A stretch of 6,533 nt of DNA from Salinibacterium sp. (GCA_004297555.1 SCSV01000151.1:1-6533); one strand, 5' to 3'; counted from the stretch's first letter, positions 1 to 6,122 are shown. The notes: generated by a model from the letters alone, not told the origin. Made by a program: numbers and translations.

Positions 1-2571
1 CCAGTCTTCGACCTTCTCGAACTGGTCGGCGAGACCGAGCGCGATGGCCTGCTGGCGCAGGTTGGAGAGCTGACCACCCGGGATCTCGTGCTTGTACACA
101 CGACCGGTCGGGCCGGGAAGCCCGGACTCGAACGGCTTGTAGGCGTGGCGCACCGCCTCCCAGTACGGCTCGAGGTCGGAGACCGCCTGCAGCGAGAGGC
201 CAGTGTCGCGCTCGGTGTGCGCGAGGGCAGCGACGAGAGCGGACGCCGAGGGCTGGCTCGTCGTTCCCGCCATCGGTGCACTCGCGACATCCACCGCGTC
301 CGCACCGGCGCGCGAAGCGGCGAGCAGGGTGCCGAGTTGTCCACCGGCCGTGTCGTGCGTGTGCACATGCACGGGCAGGCCAAAGTTGTCGCGCAGGGCA
401 GGAATGAGCTTCTCCGCGGCCCCAGCGCGCAAGAGCCCGGCCATGTCTTTGACGGCGAGGATGTGCGCACCCGCGTCGACGATCTGCTCGGCGAGCTTGA
501 GGTAGTAGTCGAGCGTGTAGAGGTCTTCGGCCGGGTCGAGCAGGTCGCCCGTGTAGCAAAGCGCGACTTCGGCGACGGCGTGCCCGGTCTCGAGCACCGC
601 GTCAATAGCCGGGCGCATTTGAGTGACGTCGTTGAGGGCGTCGAAGATGCGGAAGATGTCGACACCACTTGAGGCGGCTTCGCGCACGAAGGCATCGGTG
701 ACCTCAGTCGGGTACGGCGTGTAGCCCACGGTATTGCGACCGCGCAGCAGCATCTGGATCGCGATGTTCGGCAGGGCCTCGCGAATGGTGGAGAGCCGCT
801 CCCAGGGGTCTTCGCCGAGGAAGCGCAGGGCGACATCGTAGGTCGCGCCACCCCAGGCCTCGATCGACAGCAGCTCGGGCGTGAGGCGCGCCACATGCGG
901 CAGCACGTTGACAAGGTCGCGGGTGCGCACGCGGGTGGCGAGTAGCGACTGGTGTGCGTCGCGGAACGTCGTGTCGGTCACGGCGAGCGCGGTCTGGGCG
1001 CGCAGTGCACTTGCGAATCCGGTCGGGCCGAGCTCGAGCAGGCGCTGGCGCGATCCCGCAGGGGCTTCGGCCTGAAGGTCGACGATCGGCAGCTTGAGCG
1101 CCGGATCGATGATGCCCGCACCATTGCCGTAGGGCTGGTTCACAGTGACCTCGGCGAGCCAAGTCAGGGCCTTCGAGCCGCGGTCTTTGGACACGTGGCC
1201 GGTGACGAGCCACGGACGCTCCTCGATGAACGAGGTGCTGAGGTCGCCGGCCTCGAAGTCCGGGTCGTCGAGCACAGCCTGCAGGAACGGAATGTTCGTG
1301 GTCACGCCGCGCAGACGGAACTCGGCCAGACCGCGCTTGGCCCGCAGCACGGCGGCGCCGAAGTCGCGGCCGCGGCAGGTCATCTTGACGAGCATCGAGT
1401 CGAAGTGCGGGGAGATCTGGGCGCCCGCCATGACCGTGCCACCGTCGAGGCGCATGCCCGCGCCGCCCGGCGAGCGGTACGTGGTGATGCGGCCGGTGTC
1501 GGGGCGGAAGCCGGATGCCGGGTCTTCCGTCGTGATGCGGCACTGCAGGGCGGCGCCGCGCAGGTGAATCTTCTCCTGCTCAAGACCGAGGTCGGCGAGG
1601 CTCTCGCCGGAGGCGATGCGCATTTGCGACTGCACGAGGTCGACGTCGGTGACCTCTTCGGTGACCGTGTGCTCGACCTGGATGCGCGGGTTCATCTCAA
1701 TGAAGACGTGCTGGCCCTTGCGCTCCCCCGCGGTGTCGAGCAAGAACTCGACGGTACCGGCGTTCACGTAGTCGATCGACTTCGCGAAGGCGATCGCATC
1801 CCTAAACATGGCTTGACGGATGCTGTCATCCAGGTTAGGCGCCGGTGCGACCTCGACGACTTTCTGGTGGCGGCGCTGCACCGAGCAGTCACGTTCGAAC
1901 AGGTGGACGGTGCCACCCTTCGCGTCGGCGAGAATCTGTACTTCGATGTGACGGGGGCGAACCACAGCTTGTTCGAGGAACATGGTCGGGTCGCCGAAAG
2001 CGCTCTCGGCTTCGCGCATGGCCTCTTCGAGGGCGGGGCGCAGTTCTTCCTTGGTGTTGACGCGGCGCATTCCGCGCCCACCACCACCGGCGACGGCCTT
2101 GGCGAAGATCGGGAAGCCGATCTCGTCGGCACCCTTCAGCAGTTCTTCGATATCGCGGGTGGCCGGGGTGGACTTGAGCACGGGAACGCCGGCAGCGATG
2201 GCGTGCTCTTTCGCCGTGACCTTGTTTCCGGCCATTTCGAGCACCTTGGTAGGCGGGCCGATGAAGGTGATGCCGGCCTCAGCCGCGGCACGGGCAAGTT
2301 CGGGGTTCTCGGAAAGGAATCCGTAGCCGGGGTAGATGGCGTCGGCGCCAGAACCCTTGGCCACGCGAATGATCTCGTCCACATCGAGGTAGGCGCGCAC
2401 GGGGTGGCCCTTGACACCGATCTGGTAGGCCTCGTCTGCCTTGAGACGATGCATCGAATTGCGATCCTCGTAGGGGAAGACCGCGACGGTCTTCGCGCCC
2501 AATTCGAAAGCGGCCCGCATTGCGCGAATGGCGATTTCGCCTCGGTTCGCTACGAGAATCTTTTTGAACAT
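1..2571 (-). CDS. pyc: Pyruvate carboxylase, N-terminal 857 codons (3' end outside window)
   Basis: Biotin-dependent cytosolic enzyme that carboxylates pyruvate to oxaloacetate using ATP and bicarbonate, refilling the TCA cycle. The protein opens MFKKILVANRGEIA, typical of a biotin carboxylase domain. The ATP-grasp glycine loop GGGGRGM lies at about residues 162-168 and EMNPRIQVEHTVTE at about 292-305. The carboxyltransferase barrel begins near residue 530: TDTTFRDAHQS carries the metal-binding aspartate (about D538), VKDMAG the lysine expected to be carboxylated (about K708), and HVHTHD the metal histidines (about 735-739). The reading frame is unbroken to the window edge, where the PYC/OADA region starts; the biotin carrier domain should lie beyond position 1. 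The family is usually about 1,130 residues, so roughly three quarters is here. The ATG at 2571 has a good Shine-Dalgarno (AAAGGA, a few bases upstream). It is divergent from parA. The carboxyltransferase domain rules out acetyl/propionyl-CoA carboxylase alpha subunits. Confidence 0.97.
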   Translation of the reverse strand, partial: MFKKILVANRGEIAIRAMRAAFELGAKTVAVFPYEDRNSMHRLKADEAYQIGVKGHPVRAYLDVDEIIRVAKGSGADAIYPGYGFLSENPELARAAAEAGITFIGPPTKVLEMAGNKVTAKEHAIAAGVPVLKSTPATRDIEELLKGADEIGFPIFAKAVAGGGGRGMRRVNTKEELRPALEEAMREAESAFGDPTMFLEQAVVRPRHIEVQILADAKGGTVHLFERDCSVQRRHQKVVEVAPAPNLDDSIRQAMFRDAIAFAKSIDYVNAGTVEFLLDTAGERKGQHVFIEMNPRIQVEHTVTEEVTDVDLVQSQMRIASGESLADLGLEQEKIHLRGAALQCRITTEDPASGFRPDTGRITTYRSPGGAGMRLDGGTVMAGAQISPHFDSMLVKMTCRGRDFGAAVLRAKRGLAEFRLRGVTTNIPFLQAVLDDPDFEAGDLSTSFIEERPWLVTGHVSKDRGSKALTWLAEVTVNQPYGNGAGIIDPALKLPIVDLQAEAPAGSRQRLLELGPTGFASALRAQTALAVTDTTFRDAHQSLLATRVRTRDLVNVLPHVARLTPELLSIEAWGGATYDVALRFLGEDPWERLSTIREALPNIAIQMLLRGRNTVGYTPYPTEVTDAFVREAASSGVDIFRIFDALNDVTQMRPAIDAVLETGHAVAEVALCYTGDLLDPAEDLYTLDYYLKLAEQIVDAGAHILAVKDMAGLLRAGAAEKLIPALRDNFGLPVHVHTHDTAGGQLGTLLAASRAGADAVDVASAPMAGTTSQPSASALVAALAHTERDTGLSLQAVSDLEPYWEAVRHAYKPFESGLPGPTGRVYKHEIPGGQLSNLRQQAIALGLADQFEKVEDW

Positions 2572-2593
2572 CGTGTCCTTTCCGACGTGGTCC

Positions 2594-2599
2594 AGCCTA
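2594..2599 (-). promoter_or_regulatory. Candidate -10 element for pyc
   Basis: On the minus strand TAGGCT matches the actinobacterial -10 pattern TANNNT and lies 22 nt upstream of the pyc ATG, leaving room for a short leader with the Shine-Dalgarno. TTGGCA lies further upstream, but at 14 nt the spacing is too short for a standard -35. TANNNT is common by chance, so this is only a candidate. Confidence 0.3.
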
Positions 2600-2622
2600 A
2601 GGTGCGAGAACGCTGCCAATTT

Positions 2623-2632
2623 CCCTGCAGGG
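2623..2632. promoter_or_regulatory. Perfect 10 bp palindrome between pyc and parA
   Basis: CCCTGCAGGG is a perfect inverted repeat in the 120 bp divergent spacer, just upstream of the candidate pyc -10. It could be an operator for a dimeric regulator acting on one or both divergent genes. A palindrome of this length can also occur by chance in GC-rich DNA, and I do not recognise the binding motif. Confidence 0.2.
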
Positions 2633-2677
2633 CCTCTGCACCCGGGCACGATTTAGGTTCTTTAACAGTAGTGAAGG

Positions 2678-2683
2678 TATCGT
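2678..2683 (+). promoter_or_regulatory. Candidate -10 element for a leaderless parA transcript
   Basis: TATCGT fits TANNNT and is followed by exactly 8 nt before the GTG at 2692, so transcription would start at or next to the start codon. There is no well-placed Shine-Dalgarno for that GTG: GAAGG at 2673-2677 is 14 nt away, too far. No clear -35 is visible. Confidence 0.35.
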
Positions 2684-2691
2684 CGTTACTC

Positions 2692-3504
2692 GTGCACGTA
2701 CTCAGCGTCAGCTCCCTCAAAGGGGGTGTGGGAAAGACCACAGTGACGCTCGGTCTGGCTTCGGCCTCGTTCGCACGCGGCCTTCGTACTCTAGTAGTCG
2801 ATTTGGACCCGCAATCGGATGTCTCGACAGGCATGGACATCCAAGTCGGCGGTCATCTGAACATCGCCGATGTGCTCGCTTCTCCCAAGGAGAAGATCGT
2901 GCGCGCGGCGATCGCACCCAGTGGCTGGACCAAGGGCCGCCCCGGCAAAGTCGACGTGCTCATTGGCTCTCCCTCGGCGATCAACTTCGATGGACCGCAC
3001 CCAAGCATCCGCGATATTTGGAAACTCGAAGAGGCGCTCGCGAACGTCGAGCACGACTACGACCTCGTGCTGATTGACTGCGCACCCTCGCTCAATGCGC
3101 TCACTCGCACTGCTTGGGCGGCGAGCGACCGGGTGTCGATCGTGACCGAGCCGGGCCTGTTCTCGGTTGCCGCCGCAGACCGGGCGCTGCGAGCGATCGA
3201 GGAGATTCGCCGCGGCCTCTCGCCCCGGCTGCAGCCGCTCGGCATCATTGTGAACCGCCTGCGCGTTCAGTCACTCGAGCACCAGTTCCGCATCAAAGAA
3301 CTGCGCGATATGTTCGGGCCGCTCGTGCTCAGCCCCCAACTGCCCGAGCGCACCTCGCTGCAGCAAGCGCAAGGTGCCGCGAAGCCGCTGCACGTCTGGC
3401 CGGGCGAGAGCGCCCAGGAGATGGCGCGCAACTTCGACCAGTTGCTCGAGCGCGTGATGCGCACGGCGCGCATGGGCGAATTCGCCAACGAGGGCGTCGT
3501 CTAG
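2692..3504 (+). CDS. Orphan ParA/Soj-type ATPase
   Basis: A 270-residue ParA/MinD-superfamily ATPase. These form ATP-dependent dimers on DNA or membrane and position chromosomes, plasmids or cell machinery. The deviant Walker A motif KGGVGKTT is at residues 10-17 with signature lysine K10 and catalytic K15. DLDPQ (switch I/Walker A') is at 37-41 and the Walker B stretch DLVLIDCAP at 124-132. There is no N-terminal helix-turn-helix, so it resembles the short Soj type rather than P1 ParA. I chose GTG 2692 because the protein then begins MHVLSVSSLKGG, with the P-loop at the expected distance; an in-frame GTG at 2671 is the alternative. The frame stays open upstream through antisense pyc to about 952, which invites a falsely long call. 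No ParB gene or recognisable parS site is in the window, so cargo and partner are unknown. PldP-like division-site roles are one possibility. Confidence 0.92.
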   Translation: MHVLSVSSLKGGVGKTTVTLGLASASFARGLRTLVVDLDPQSDVSTGMDIQVGGHLNIADVLASPKEKIVRAAIAPSGWTKGRPGKVDVLIGSPSAINFDGPHPSIRDIWKLEEALANVEHDYDLVLIDCAPSLNALTRTAWAASDRVSIVTEPGLFSVAAADRALRAIEEIRRGLSPRLQPLGIIVNRLRVQSLEHQFRIKELRDMFGPLVLSPQLPERTSLQQAQGAAKPLHVWPGESAQEMARNFDQLLERVMRTARMGEFANEGVV

Positions 3505-3528
3505 CTCCGTCTAAAAACTAGAAGCTAG
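3501..3528. terminator. Hairpin between convergent genes, containing both stop codons
   Basis: CTAGCT (3501-3506) pairs with AGCTAG (3523-3528), and TCTA (3510-3513) pairs with TAGA (3519-3522) around an AAAAC loop. A 3 nt CCG bulge sits on one side. The TAG stop of parA is at 3502-3504 and the TAG stop of the convergent merR gene is at 3525-3527 read on the minus strand, so each arm carries a stop codon. The stem is A/T-rich and lacks a clear U-tract, so termination strength is doubtful, but its position suits a bidirectional terminator. Confidence 0.35.
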
Positions 3529-4073
3529 GACGCGCGAACGGCCCGGCGCTTGGCCAGCTCGTCCATGGGGTCTTCGCCCTTGACCGAATCGAGGGCCACG
3601 AGGTCGTGCTCCACCTCGCGCAGCACCTTGCCGACCGCGATGCCGAATACGCCCTGACCGCGGCTCACCAGGTCGATGACCTCGTCGTTCGACGTGCAGA
3701 GGTAGACGCTCGCACCATCGCTCATGAGCGTGGTCTGGGCGAGGTCGTTGATGCCGGACTCGCGAAGCTGGTTCACGGCCACGCGAATCTGCTGCAGCGA
3801 GATACCGGTGTCGAGAAGTCGCTTGACGAGCTTGAGCACGAGGATGTCGCGGAAGCCGTACAGACGCTGCGAGCCCGATCCGGCTGCACCACGCACGGTT
3901 GGCTCCACGAGTTGCGTGCGAGCCCAATAATCGAGCTGACGGTAGCTGATGCCGGATGCCCGGGCGGCTATCGCTCCGCGATAACCAGCGGTGTCGTCGA
4001 GGTCGGGCATCCCGTCGGTGAAAAGCAGTCCGAGATCGTAGCGGGCGTCCTCGCTGCGGCTGAGTTCGCTCAT
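3525..4073 (-). CDS. MerR-family transcriptional regulator (Rv1830-like)
   Basis: A DNA-binding regulator of about 182 residues. The winged-helix MerR DNA-binding domain spans roughly residues 28-100: GISYRQLDYWARTQLVEP is the recognition region, followed by SGSQRLYGFRDILVLKLVKRLLDTG, the wing and first helices of the dimerisation part. The C-terminal part (ASVYLCTSNDEVIDLV, then GQGVFGIAVGKV) is not a cysteine-rich metal sensor; it resembles the domain of mycobacterial Rv1830-type MerR proteins, whose ligand is unclear. I chose the ATG at 4073 because GAGGGG precedes it by 9 nt and the protein then starts MSELSRSEDARYD. The upstream ATG at 4112 would add 13 residues but has no Shine-Dalgarno and lies inside a dyad that looks like an operator. 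It follows the ftsR-like gene by about 200 bp and probably has its own promoter. Autoregulation is plausible but unproven. Confidence 0.9.
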   Translation of the reverse strand: MSELSRSEDARYDLGLLFTDGMPDLDDTAGYRGAIAARASGISYRQLDYWARTQLVEPTVRGAAGSGSQRLYGFRDILVLKLVKRLLDTGISLQQIRVAVNQLRESGINDLAQTTLMSDGASVYLCTSNDEVIDLVSRGQGVFGIAVGKVLREVEHDLVALDSVKGEDPMDELAKRRAVRAS

Positions 4074-4106
4074 CGCACTGATCCCCTCATGGCTGTTGCC
4101 TCTAAC

Positions 4107-4119
4107 CTTCATATTGAAG
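4107..4119. promoter_or_regulatory. CTTCA-TAT-TGAAG dyad, candidate MerR operator
   Basis: A perfect 5 bp inverted repeat with a 3 bp spacer, and several further matching pairs outside it (4101/4125, 4103/4123, 4105/4121). It lies 34 nt upstream of the preferred merR start at 4073. MerR proteins bind dyads within their target promoters and often control their own gene, so an autoregulatory site is a reasonable guess. I know of no published motif for this subfamily to compare it with. Confidence 0.3.
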
Positions 4120-4201
4120 TTGACACTTAGCGTTCGTGTTACCCCACGGTACCCAGGCCCGCTCGACGATCAACGACATCGGTTAGGCGTGTCGGAAACG
4201 G

Positions 4202-4225
4202 GGGTGCTGCCCTCTCCCAGCGCCC
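4202..4225 (-). terminator. GC-rich hairpin downstream of the ftsR-like gene
   Basis: GGGTGCTG (4202-4209) and CAGCGCCC (4218-4225) form an 8-position stem around an 8 nt loop, about 45 nt past the ftsR stop codon. In the minus-strand RNA one position is a C-A mismatch; in the plus-strand RNA it is a G-U wobble, so the stem is better on plus. No U-tract follows. It may end the pgsA-garA-ftsR transcript or be incidental. Confidence 0.25.
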
Positions 4226-4270
4226 GAGGTCGGCCGGAGCGGGATGAGAACTGCGATACCACCGACGCTA

Positions 4271-4966
4271 CTACGAATGAAGCTTGCCGAGGGCAGATCG
4301 AATAAGACTGCTTCGAACAATTTCGAGCTGCCCTGCGATCTCCCGCGCCATCTCCGTCGCGCGCGCCCGGCTCGAGGAGTCCTTGCGACGAGCGACCGGA
4401 ATGAGCGCCGTTTCGATCAGGCCCAATTCGCGCTCGGCGGATGCCCGGAACCCCCGCAAATGGCGCGGTTCGATGCCCGAGCGCTGCAGCTCGACGAGCG
4501 CCTTGAGCACCGACAGCGCGTCTTCGCCGAAGAAATCGGCGGGAAGTATCAGTGAGGCCGAGATCGCGTCACCGAGCAGCATCGCGTTCGCGCCGGCTTC
4601 GCGAATCAACTCATCGCGCTTGAGCTTGCGCTCGCTCGAGAGCATCGATGGCGAAGCCGCGGCTCCTCGGGGAAGCTCCGGAGTGCGGCCGGCATCGAGC
4701 TCGGCCAGATAACCGCGAATGACCTTGAGGGGCAAGTAGTGGTCGCGCTGCATCGTAAGCACGAACCGCAGGCGGTCCATGTCGTGGCTGGAAAACTTGC
4801 GGTAGCCCGACTCGGTTCGAGCCGGAGAGACCAGTTCACGTTCCTCCAGGAAGCGCAGTTTGGAGGGCGTGAGGTCGGGAAACTCGGGGTTGAGCTTTGC
4901 GAGCACCTGACCGATACTCAACAGATTCTGCCCGGAATTACGGGGCTGGGTCGCGACGTTGCCCAC
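4271..4966 (-). CDS. ftsR: FtsR-like MerR-family regulator (Rv1828 type)
   Basis: A DNA-binding regulator of 231 residues. The N-terminal winged helix reads LLSIGQVLAKLNPEFPDLTP (15-34), then SKLRFLEERELVSPARTESG (35-54) and YRKFSSHDMDRLRFVL. This is the hallmark of the actinobacterial Rv1828/FtsR family, in which FtsR of Corynebacterium glutamicum activates ftsZ. Residues about 75-130 form the linker and dimerisation helices, and the C-terminal half is helical with no cysteine cluster, so metal sensing is unlikely. The start is a GTG whose G is shared with the last base of the garA-like stop codon (TAGTG, 1 nt overlap). No separate Shine-Dalgarno is evident, so translation is probably coupled. 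Co-transcription with garA is also the arrangement in mycobacteria, except that one further gene follows there. Targets in this organism are inferred by homology only. Confidence 0.92.
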   Translation of the reverse strand: MGNVATQPRNSGQNLLSIGQVLAKLNPEFPDLTPSKLRFLEERELVSPARTESGYRKFSSHDMDRLRFVLTMQRDHYLPLKVIRGYLAELDAGRTPELPRGAAASPSMLSSERKLKRDELIREAGANAMLLGDAISASLILPADFFGEDALSVLKALVELQRSGIEPRHLRGFRASAERELGLIETALIPVARRKDSSSRARATEMAREIAGQLEIVRSSLIRSALGKLHS

Positions 4967-5454
4967 TATTGGCCGGCCAGTGCTGCGAGGTCCACACGGG
5001 ACGCGTAGAAGGTGAGGCGGAACTTGCCGACCTGCACTTCAGCGCCGTCGCTGAGCAGCGCGCTCTCGATGCGAACACCGTCGAAGTAGGTGCCATTGAG
5101 CGAACCGAGGTCTCTGACCTCGAAGCTCGTGCCGTGTCGCAGGAACTCCGCGTGCCGGCGCGAGACCGTTACGTCATCGAGAAAGATGTCGGCTTCAGGA
5201 TGGCGGCCGACGATCGTCGAATCCGCATCCAGCAGGAAGCGCGCGCCGACGTTCGGCCCGCGGCGCACTACCAGCAGGGCGGAGCGCGACGGCAGAGCAG
5301 CGATCGCGTCGATCTCCTCTGCGGAGGCATCGCCGTCGAGAGCGGAGAGCTGGGTGGCGAACTCGTCGCCGTAGGTCACGGTCGCATCGTCGTGCGGGCG
5401 CGACTGTGGAGGCGCGACGGCGTCGTCGTGCGACTGGTCTTCGGATCCGACCAT
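4966..5454 (-). CDS. garA: GarA/OdhI-like FHA-domain protein
   Basis: A small cytosolic phosphothreonine-recognition protein of 162 residues, the same length as M. tuberculosis GarA. In that family the unphosphorylated form binds and inhibits the 2-oxoglutarate dehydrogenase E1 component and also affects glutamate metabolism. Phosphorylation of an N-terminal threonine makes the FHA domain bind its own tail and switch off. Here the FHA domain spans about residues 58-150. It has SALLVVRRGPN, then VGRHPEADIFLDDVTVSRRH (82-101) and GSLNGT (117-122), which supply the phosphate-binding arginine, serine and asparagine. The tail reads DATVTYGDEF at 23-32; relative to ETTSVFRADF of GarA, the first threonine is alanine (A24) and the second is kept (T25). 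ATG 5454 has a strong GGGAGG 6 nt upstream, overlapping the end of the preceding gene. It lies between the phosphatidyltransferase and ftsR genes in one apparent operon. Confidence 0.93.
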   Translation of the reverse strand: MVGSEDQSHDDAVAPPQSRPHDDATVTYGDEFATQLSALDGDASAEEIDAIAALPSRSALLVVRRGPNVGARFLLDADSTIVGRHPEADIFLDDVTVSRRHAEFLRHGTSFEVRDLGSLNGTYFDGVRIESALLSDGAEVQVGKFRLTFYASRVDLAALAGQ

Positions 5455-5460
5455 CGAGAA

Positions 5461-5466
5461 CCTCCC
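5461..5466 (-). promoter_or_regulatory. Shine-Dalgarno of the garA-like gene, touching the upstream stop codon
   Basis: GGGAGG on the minus strand sits 6 nt before ATG 5454 and shares its first base with the TAG stop (5466-5468) of the phosphatidyltransferase gene. The packing supports one transcript and fixes the garA-like start. Confidence 0.7.
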
Positions 5467-6080
5467 TAGCGCTCCAGCGTATCTGATTCGGGTTCGACCT
5501 CAACCCGAGCAATTCGCACCACTCGCGCCGTCTCCCCCAGATAAATAATGCCCGCCCACCAGTACAGAAACGACCCCCATAACGCGAACGCCCAGCCGAT
5601 CGGGCTCGTCACCGGCAGAGCCGCCGGGAACGCTTCGCCGAGCATGAGGATCGGCAGGGCATAGAAGAGCAGGAGCGTCGCGAGCTTGCCGAGGTGGTGC
5701 ACCGGGAGTGGTCCGTGGCCCACGTTGGCGAGCACGATGCCGATCGCCAGCAGCATCACATCTCGCGCAACGACCACAATGAGCAGCCAGATCGGCACGA
5801 CTCCGCGAACTGAGAGTCCAATGAGCGCCGCGAAAATGAAGAGCCGGTCCGCCGCCGGGTCGAGCAGCTGCCCGAGGCGACTGACCTGCGCGAACTTGCG
5901 CGCGATCATCCCGTCGAGAAAATCGGTGATGCTCGAGATGACCAGCACGATCAGCGCGGCGAGGTCCTTTTCCTGGACGATGAACAGCAAGAAAACGGGC
6001 ACCATCGCCAGCCGCACCAAGCTGAGCAGGTTGGGCACGGTGAGCACCCGACTGCTCACCACGCTCGCACGGTTGGCCAC
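5466..6080 (-). CDS. CDP-alcohol phosphatidyltransferase (PgsA2-like)
   Basis: Integral membrane enzyme of 204 residues that transfers a phosphatidyl group from CDP-diacylglycerol to an alcohol such as glycerol-3-phosphate. The full family signature D-x2-D-G-x2-A-R-x8-G-x3-D-x3-D is present: DFLDGMIAR at 53-61, G70, D74 and D78. About six membrane segments are visible, at roughly 21-36, 40-55, 80-93, 95-118, 130-150 and 160-180. Gene order matches Rv1822 (pgsA2, annotated as phosphatidylglycerophosphate synthase), but the acceptor alcohol cannot be read from sequence; cardiolipin or phosphatidylinositol-type synthases share this motif. The start is taken as the GTG at 6080, with no Shine-Dalgarno but a -10-like TAGACT 8 nt upstream, suggesting a leaderless mRNA. 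In-frame GTGs at codons 7, 8 and 12 are alternatives. It is the first gene of the apparent operon with the garA- and ftsR-like genes. Confidence 0.93.
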   Translation of the reverse strand: MANRASVVSSRVLTVPNLLSLVRLAMVPVFLLFIVQEKDLAALIVLVISSITDFLDGMIARKFAQVSRLGQLLDPAADRLFIFAALIGLSVRGVVPIWLLIVVVARDVMLLAIGIVLANVGHGPLPVHHLGKLATLLLFYALPILMLGEAFPAALPVTSPIGWAFALWGSFLYWWAGIIYLGETARVVRIARVEVEPESDTLER

Positions 6081-6088
6081 AATTCACG

Positions 6089-6094
6089 AGTCTA
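6089..6094 (-). promoter_or_regulatory. Candidate -10 element for the pgsA-garA-ftsR operon, leaderless start
   Basis: TAGACT on the minus strand fits TANNNT and is separated by 8 nt from the GTG at 6080, so the RNA would begin at or beside the start codon. No good -35 lies at 17-18 nt. The spacing is identical to that before the parA GTG. Confidence 0.35.
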
Positions 6095-6122
6095 GCCAAG
6101 GCACCGTGTCTGGCCCTGGGCA

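Larger units (their letters stand above)
4074..4270. other. Non-coding gap between the two merR-type genes
   Basis: About 197 bp without a convincing gene on either strand. In M. tuberculosis the gene between the corresponding regulators (Rv1829, bifunctional-nuclease family) would sit here; no remnant of it is recognisable. The gap holds the dyad near 4113, a GC-rich hairpin at 4202-4225, and presumably the promoter of the downstream merR gene. Confidence 0.6.

Noticed and set aside
88..672. Plus-strand open frame of 194 codons opposite pyc
   Set aside because: Antisense to the carboxyltransferase domain, with no motif and no independent start signal.
704..1543. Minus-strand open frame of 279 codons inside pyc
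   Set aside because: An out-of-frame shadow of pyc, rich in Arg, Pro and Ala with no domain.
952..2670. Plus-strand open frame antisense to pyc, joined to ParA
   Set aside because: The opposite strand encodes an unbroken, motif-complete pyruvate carboxylase; the antisense product has no recognisable domain. Only the ParA part from 2692 is accepted.
2641..2691. parS-like site near parA
   Set aside because: No GTTTCACGTGAAAC-like palindrome is present; CCCGGG at 2642-2647 is too short and unrelated.
4074..4112. Thirteen-codon N-terminal extension of the merR gene from ATG 4112
   Set aside because: No Shine-Dalgarno at 4112, the extension is not MerR-like, and the region looks like an operator. 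ATG 4073 has GAGGGG.
4113..4270. Remnant of a bifunctional-nuclease (Rv1829-like) gene
   Set aside because: No matching protein fragment was seen in any frame, and the gap is too short.
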